Assembly: GCA_018907035.1 (NCBI GenBank)
Contig: JACCIC010000291.1
Location: 186,001-250,000 of the forward strand
Length of the DNA stretch: 64,000 nucleotides
DNA from: Sycobia sp. Sy_11
Taxonomy: Eukaryota > Arthropoda > Insecta > Hymenoptera > Epichrysomallidae
Direction: 5' to 3'
Under the pieces are notes generated by a model. The model saw only the letters and a list, made by a program, of their open reading frames with translations. It made no database searches and was not told the DNA's origin. This document shows, piece by piece, positions 60,411-64,000 of the stretch (positions within the stretch are counted from its first letter, which is position 1; each line of letters starts with the position of its first letter). A program made the position numbers and the translations under genes.

Positions 60411-61664
60411 TGCTACTATTTGATTGACGTATAATTGGCATTTAATGGATTTGTCTCCAATTGCTTCTGTCATAAATCAATGGCAATCGGCACTGGCTTA
60501 ATACCGAACGTCACGCGAAACTAGATGCACGCAATTTTGAAGACATATATTCAATATGAACAAATAAAAAGTAGTTAAAAAACTGCATCTGCAGATAAAT
60601 ACTCTAACGTTAAATTTTTTTCCGACAAATTACCTTTCATTAATTTTTCTTTCTTTCAAATATATCACATCTCAACGATAATTAGCTCTGAATTATTAAT
60701 TTAAAAATACAATTAAAAATTTTAAGAACGTACAATATTATAATCATTTTATACACGATATAGATTATAACATAAAAGTAACGTAAAAATAAATACATAT
60801 ACTCATTTATTGATAAATTAAATCGCGTTAACTTACTCGATAAGTTAAAATTTCACTAATTCGATTCTAGAGATGAAATTCCCCATTTCAGGCATGCATA
60901 AAAATTTGTTTACAAATAAATAAACTTAAATAAGATTATTAAATAAAATAAGATAAATAAAATTAAATATTAAGCAAAAAACCTCCAAAAAAATGAAATA
61001 AAAATAAACTAATTCGAAACTAAATTACTTGGCTGTAGGTTTTAGACATATTCTTGTATTTATGTACTAACCGACAAATATTTACTCGTGACGAAGCTTC
61101 CCGACTTTGTTAACCTTTACGCGACACGAGTACGTGAACGAAGGGTTTTTTCTGGAAAAGATTAAAATATGGTTTAAACGGTTCAGAAATTTCAGAAACG
61201 GATGTTATTTTCAACCTGGGGAATTTTTTTTCTGTTATGTTTAGAACTATAAATGTAATTTTGAATGTTTCATATATGTTAAGTAATTGCGATTTTGATA
61301 ATAGTCAAAATTACTAACAAGTAGCAAAATTTGAATTTCAAAAATTATTTTCCTGAAAGATAAAAAGGTTTTTGGGCTACATCTTAGCATTATGTTGCTT
61401 CAAATGATCTATACTTACAGAAAAAACATTTTCTGACATAAAGTATGGGGAATTACTTTTCTATTATTATATCAATAAGTACAAGAACTGTTGTACTTTC
61501 TCTATAAAAAAAATTACCTATGAATTGTACGGGTCACAATACATAGCAAAAGTCTTTTTTGAGACAGCATCTCTTAATTATAATCTTCATATACACATAT
61601 ATATATATACAATATATTTAAAACAAATGTTGTTTTTATAGTGTAATAAAGAAATTTTATCTAT

Positions 61665-61668
<4 letters not shown>
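60411..61668. other. AT-rich desert
   Basis: No gene or recognisable element; poly-A runs are frequent around 60900-61010. Confidence 0.5.

Positions 61669-61669
<1 letters not shown>

Positions 61670-61733
<64 letters not shown>
61670..61733. repeat. (CT)n microsatellite
   Basis: About 64 bp of pure CT alternation, the longest CT array in the window. Confidence 0.98.
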
Positions 61734-61736
<3 letters not shown>

Positions 61737-62370
61737 CCTGTTTGCCTCATCTCGACATTTATTAATTCTAGGTAGGCAAAGTAATGGAAAAATACGGCAG
61801 CGGGGGTAGGCAGAGAGGGGAAAGGAGGTTTAATAAAATCCAAGCTGTTGCCCGTACTTATATGAGCTTTCCAAATATTCCCAGGGCTCTATATTTGCGC
61901 TCCCTTGCGTTGCGCGGCGCTGCCACGCCGCGCCGTGTCACATTTCTTTTGTGCGCGCGCCGGTCGCAATGCTGCACTCACTGCGCGTCGCTCCAATATG
62001 CCTGTACTAATTATTACTTTCTTTCTCGACGCTACTCGTACGCGAGGAAGTCAATATTTTGTTTTTGTTTTTTTTTTTTTTTTTTTTTGAAAAACAAAGA
62101 AAATAATAAAATAAGTAATATTCATAGAGATGAGATCTTATTATGCAAAAAATTCTACGCTTGGAAAGATCGACGTCACGTTAGAAGTGACAGCGAACCA
62201 GGAGCACAGGAGAACATTTTTAATGTAATGAGGGAGAAGGGAGAATATATATATGTACATGTATATTTATGGAAATGGGAAAAAATACGGGAATTTCCAT
62301 CATCCAGCTGATGAGAAAAACTAACGAGGACGCCTCGTGCTTTGTCATTATTATGCATAAAATCTAGAAT
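61734..62370. other. Mixed stretch with a long poly-T tract
   Basis: A CG-rich patch (61895-62030) is followed by a T-run of about 21 at 62068-62088. The 175-codon + frame (61784-62311) reads through the T-run as a phenylalanine block and has no domain, so I do not call it a gene. Confidence 0.4.
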
Positions 62371-64000
62371 ACATCACAAATTTCCTTGGTATCGGACGGT
62401 ACGGGAGTGTTGCGTATTTGATTCATTTTCATACAATTTTTAGATGGTCCTATGTGAGTGTTGCTTTTAATAAGGACGGGACATTGGTGTACGATAAACG
62501 TGTCGCAGCTCCGCAATGCAATTACAGTTAGTACCAGTCTTTTATTAGATGACGATCTGTCCAATTTTCCTATACATGTGTATGAATATAACTAATGATT
62601 AAAACTAATGATTAAAACTAAACAAATATATCGTAGAAGACTGTATTGAACAACAGCATTTTAATATTATTGATATTTGTATCTATTTTTAATTTTTTTC
62701 TAATTTATTCATTTCAAAGTATTTCCTTCTTACAATACGCTTTGAAGTATTGAAATAAAATGATCGAAGATATAGCGAATATTATAATAAATCTTAAACG
62801 TGTAAGAAAAATAATTTTTGTTATGAAAGGTAAAAGAAATATTTTAAATTTATGTAGGTATTATATTCATCATATAACTGTATGAGTATTATTATATAAT
62901 TATATATATATATATATATATATACATATATATACATATATATACATATATATATATATACATATACATATATATGTAGAAATTTCCGGAATTTTTGTTT
63001 TATATTTTATTCTAGTTTTTTTTAATAAATTCATTGAATTGTATGGATGTTTTTAAAAAAAAATGTAGTATTATAATATTGAGATGTTTTTTCAAGACAT
63101 GTCGATAATTTTACTGTGTATAAGCGCTCAAAATACTTTTATCATCGAAATAGCTCTCAGCAATGAAGTAAAAATTGCGGAAAATTATCCTTGTGATTTA
63201 TTTAAACTGCTATTAACGAGATTAAAGGCATATGCACTATTGTAATTAGCAGGAGTACGGAAGCTGTTAAAAAAATTATTGTAATCAATAATCAATTCTC
63301 GATAGCTCGTGATTTTTCAGTTCTTTGGCCAATGATATTGTGTAGAATAACAATAACTATATTGTTTTATATATGTAGATATTCTATTAAGATTAATTTG
63401 ACGAAAGTAGATGAAAGGTTAGTAGACGAAAGTTTCAATAATCAGAGGCATCATTATTAAGTTTCATAGAGCTGTGGTGGATAGTAGAGGAGAATTGGCT
63501 GTATTAAAAATTAAAATGTTTTTATTAACTAGCATTATTTATATTGTATGTATGATGTATATATTATAAATTATTTTAAGATTATATTATATATGATATA
63601 CAATATATAATATTATCAAAGGTTCAATATCTTTACATTGTTATGGAAATTACAAATATTAGTAAATTCAATGAATGTCTCTGTGGCAAGAAACTATACG
63701 AATTCAATACGTAATCGGACTTTTCTCGCATTTGAATGAACATTTTAATTAATATTCCGAGAATTGTCATTAATACTTTCAACTGTTTAGTCATGTATCG
63801 TACGCTTGACCCTTTTCTTGAATTGTAATTAATGTTTTTAGTAAATAACTATATTTATGAGATATAATTGCCATAAAGAGACAAATTATACTGACACTTT
63901 TTTGTGGTATCTGAAGTCTCGATTTACAGATACGCCTGTAACCCGAGTCGGGACGATCCGGATTATTCATCGTAGTAATGACGCCCTTGAACATAAAAAA
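62371..64000. other. AT-rich desert to the window end
   Basis: No gene seen. A 13-bp unit ACTAATGATTAAA is tandemly duplicated at 62591-62616, and an imperfect TA array with TACATA variants lies at about 62897-62975. Confidence 0.5.

Noticed and set aside
61784..62311. 175-codon frame
   Set aside because: It reads through a poly-T tract as a phenylalanine block and changes character on either side; no domain.
1..64000. CRISPR arrays, bacterial operons or viral genes
   Set aside because: No spaced direct repeats with unique spacers, no bacterial gene structure and no viral protein motifs were seen; intron-bearing gene structure and microsatellites show a eukaryotic nuclear genome.

Overview
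The window looks like nuclear DNA from an animal, most likely an insect. One gene has GT-AG introns, simple repeats are very abundant ((TA)n, (CT)n, (GT)n and G/C runs), there are mariner/Tc1-type and LINE relics, and long AT-rich tracts alternate with short islands full of CG dinucleotides. Such GC heterogeneity is common in Hymenoptera (ants, bees, wasps), but that placement is inference from composition only. Nothing bacterial or viral was recognised.

Only one protein-coding gene can be built with confidence. It is a six-exon S1-family (trypsin-like) gene on the + strand at 45608-47912. It encodes a 255-residue secreted protein with a signal peptide, a KIVGG activation site, the catalytic His and Asp, and six cysteines. 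Proline replaces the catalytic serine (GDPGGP), so the product should be a non-catalytic serine protease homologue. Its last exon is abruptly GC-rich compared with the first five. A short decayed copy of its intron 1/exon 2 junction, next to the same (TA)n repeat, lies 13 kb downstream near 59.15 kb.

Mobile DNA: a degenerate RNase H-bearing LINE (about 9.77-10.97 kb, + strand); an internally deleted mariner with terminal inverted repeats of about 190 bp (16.66-17.57 kb, transposase relic on - strand); a TA-flanked Tc1-like MITE with nested inverted repeats (30.66-31.07 kb); and tRNA-derived SINE-like sequences at 53.7 kb and, more weakly, 0.7 kb. An unidentified repeat-like block at 55.85-56.4 kb ends in six 11-bp near-palindromic units.

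Region layout: GC-rich islands lie at about 1.2-1.8, 8.3-8.7, 11.3-12.0, 12.8-13.6, 15.1-16.3, 20.9-21.8, 25.5-26.1, 28.1-28.9, 31.9-32.4, 35.5-36.0, 39.5-40.5, 50.6-51.1, 52.9-53.2, 55.4-55.6, 57.6-58.6 and 59.8-60.4 kb. Long frames inside them read through on both strands and match no family I recognise. I read them as possible promoters, untranslated exons or regulatory DNA rather than genes. AT-rich stretches between them (for example 21.8-24.2, 26.1-28.0, 36.4-39.3, 43.7-45.5 and 62.4-64.0 kb) look empty. A few orphan exon-like pieces (6227-6268, 18799-18936, 42438-42680) and TATA-type promoter candidates are listed at low confidence. I did not find a convincing new multi-gene system; the most interesting objects are the pseudoprotease and its relics, the two inverted-repeat elements and the 11-bp unit array.
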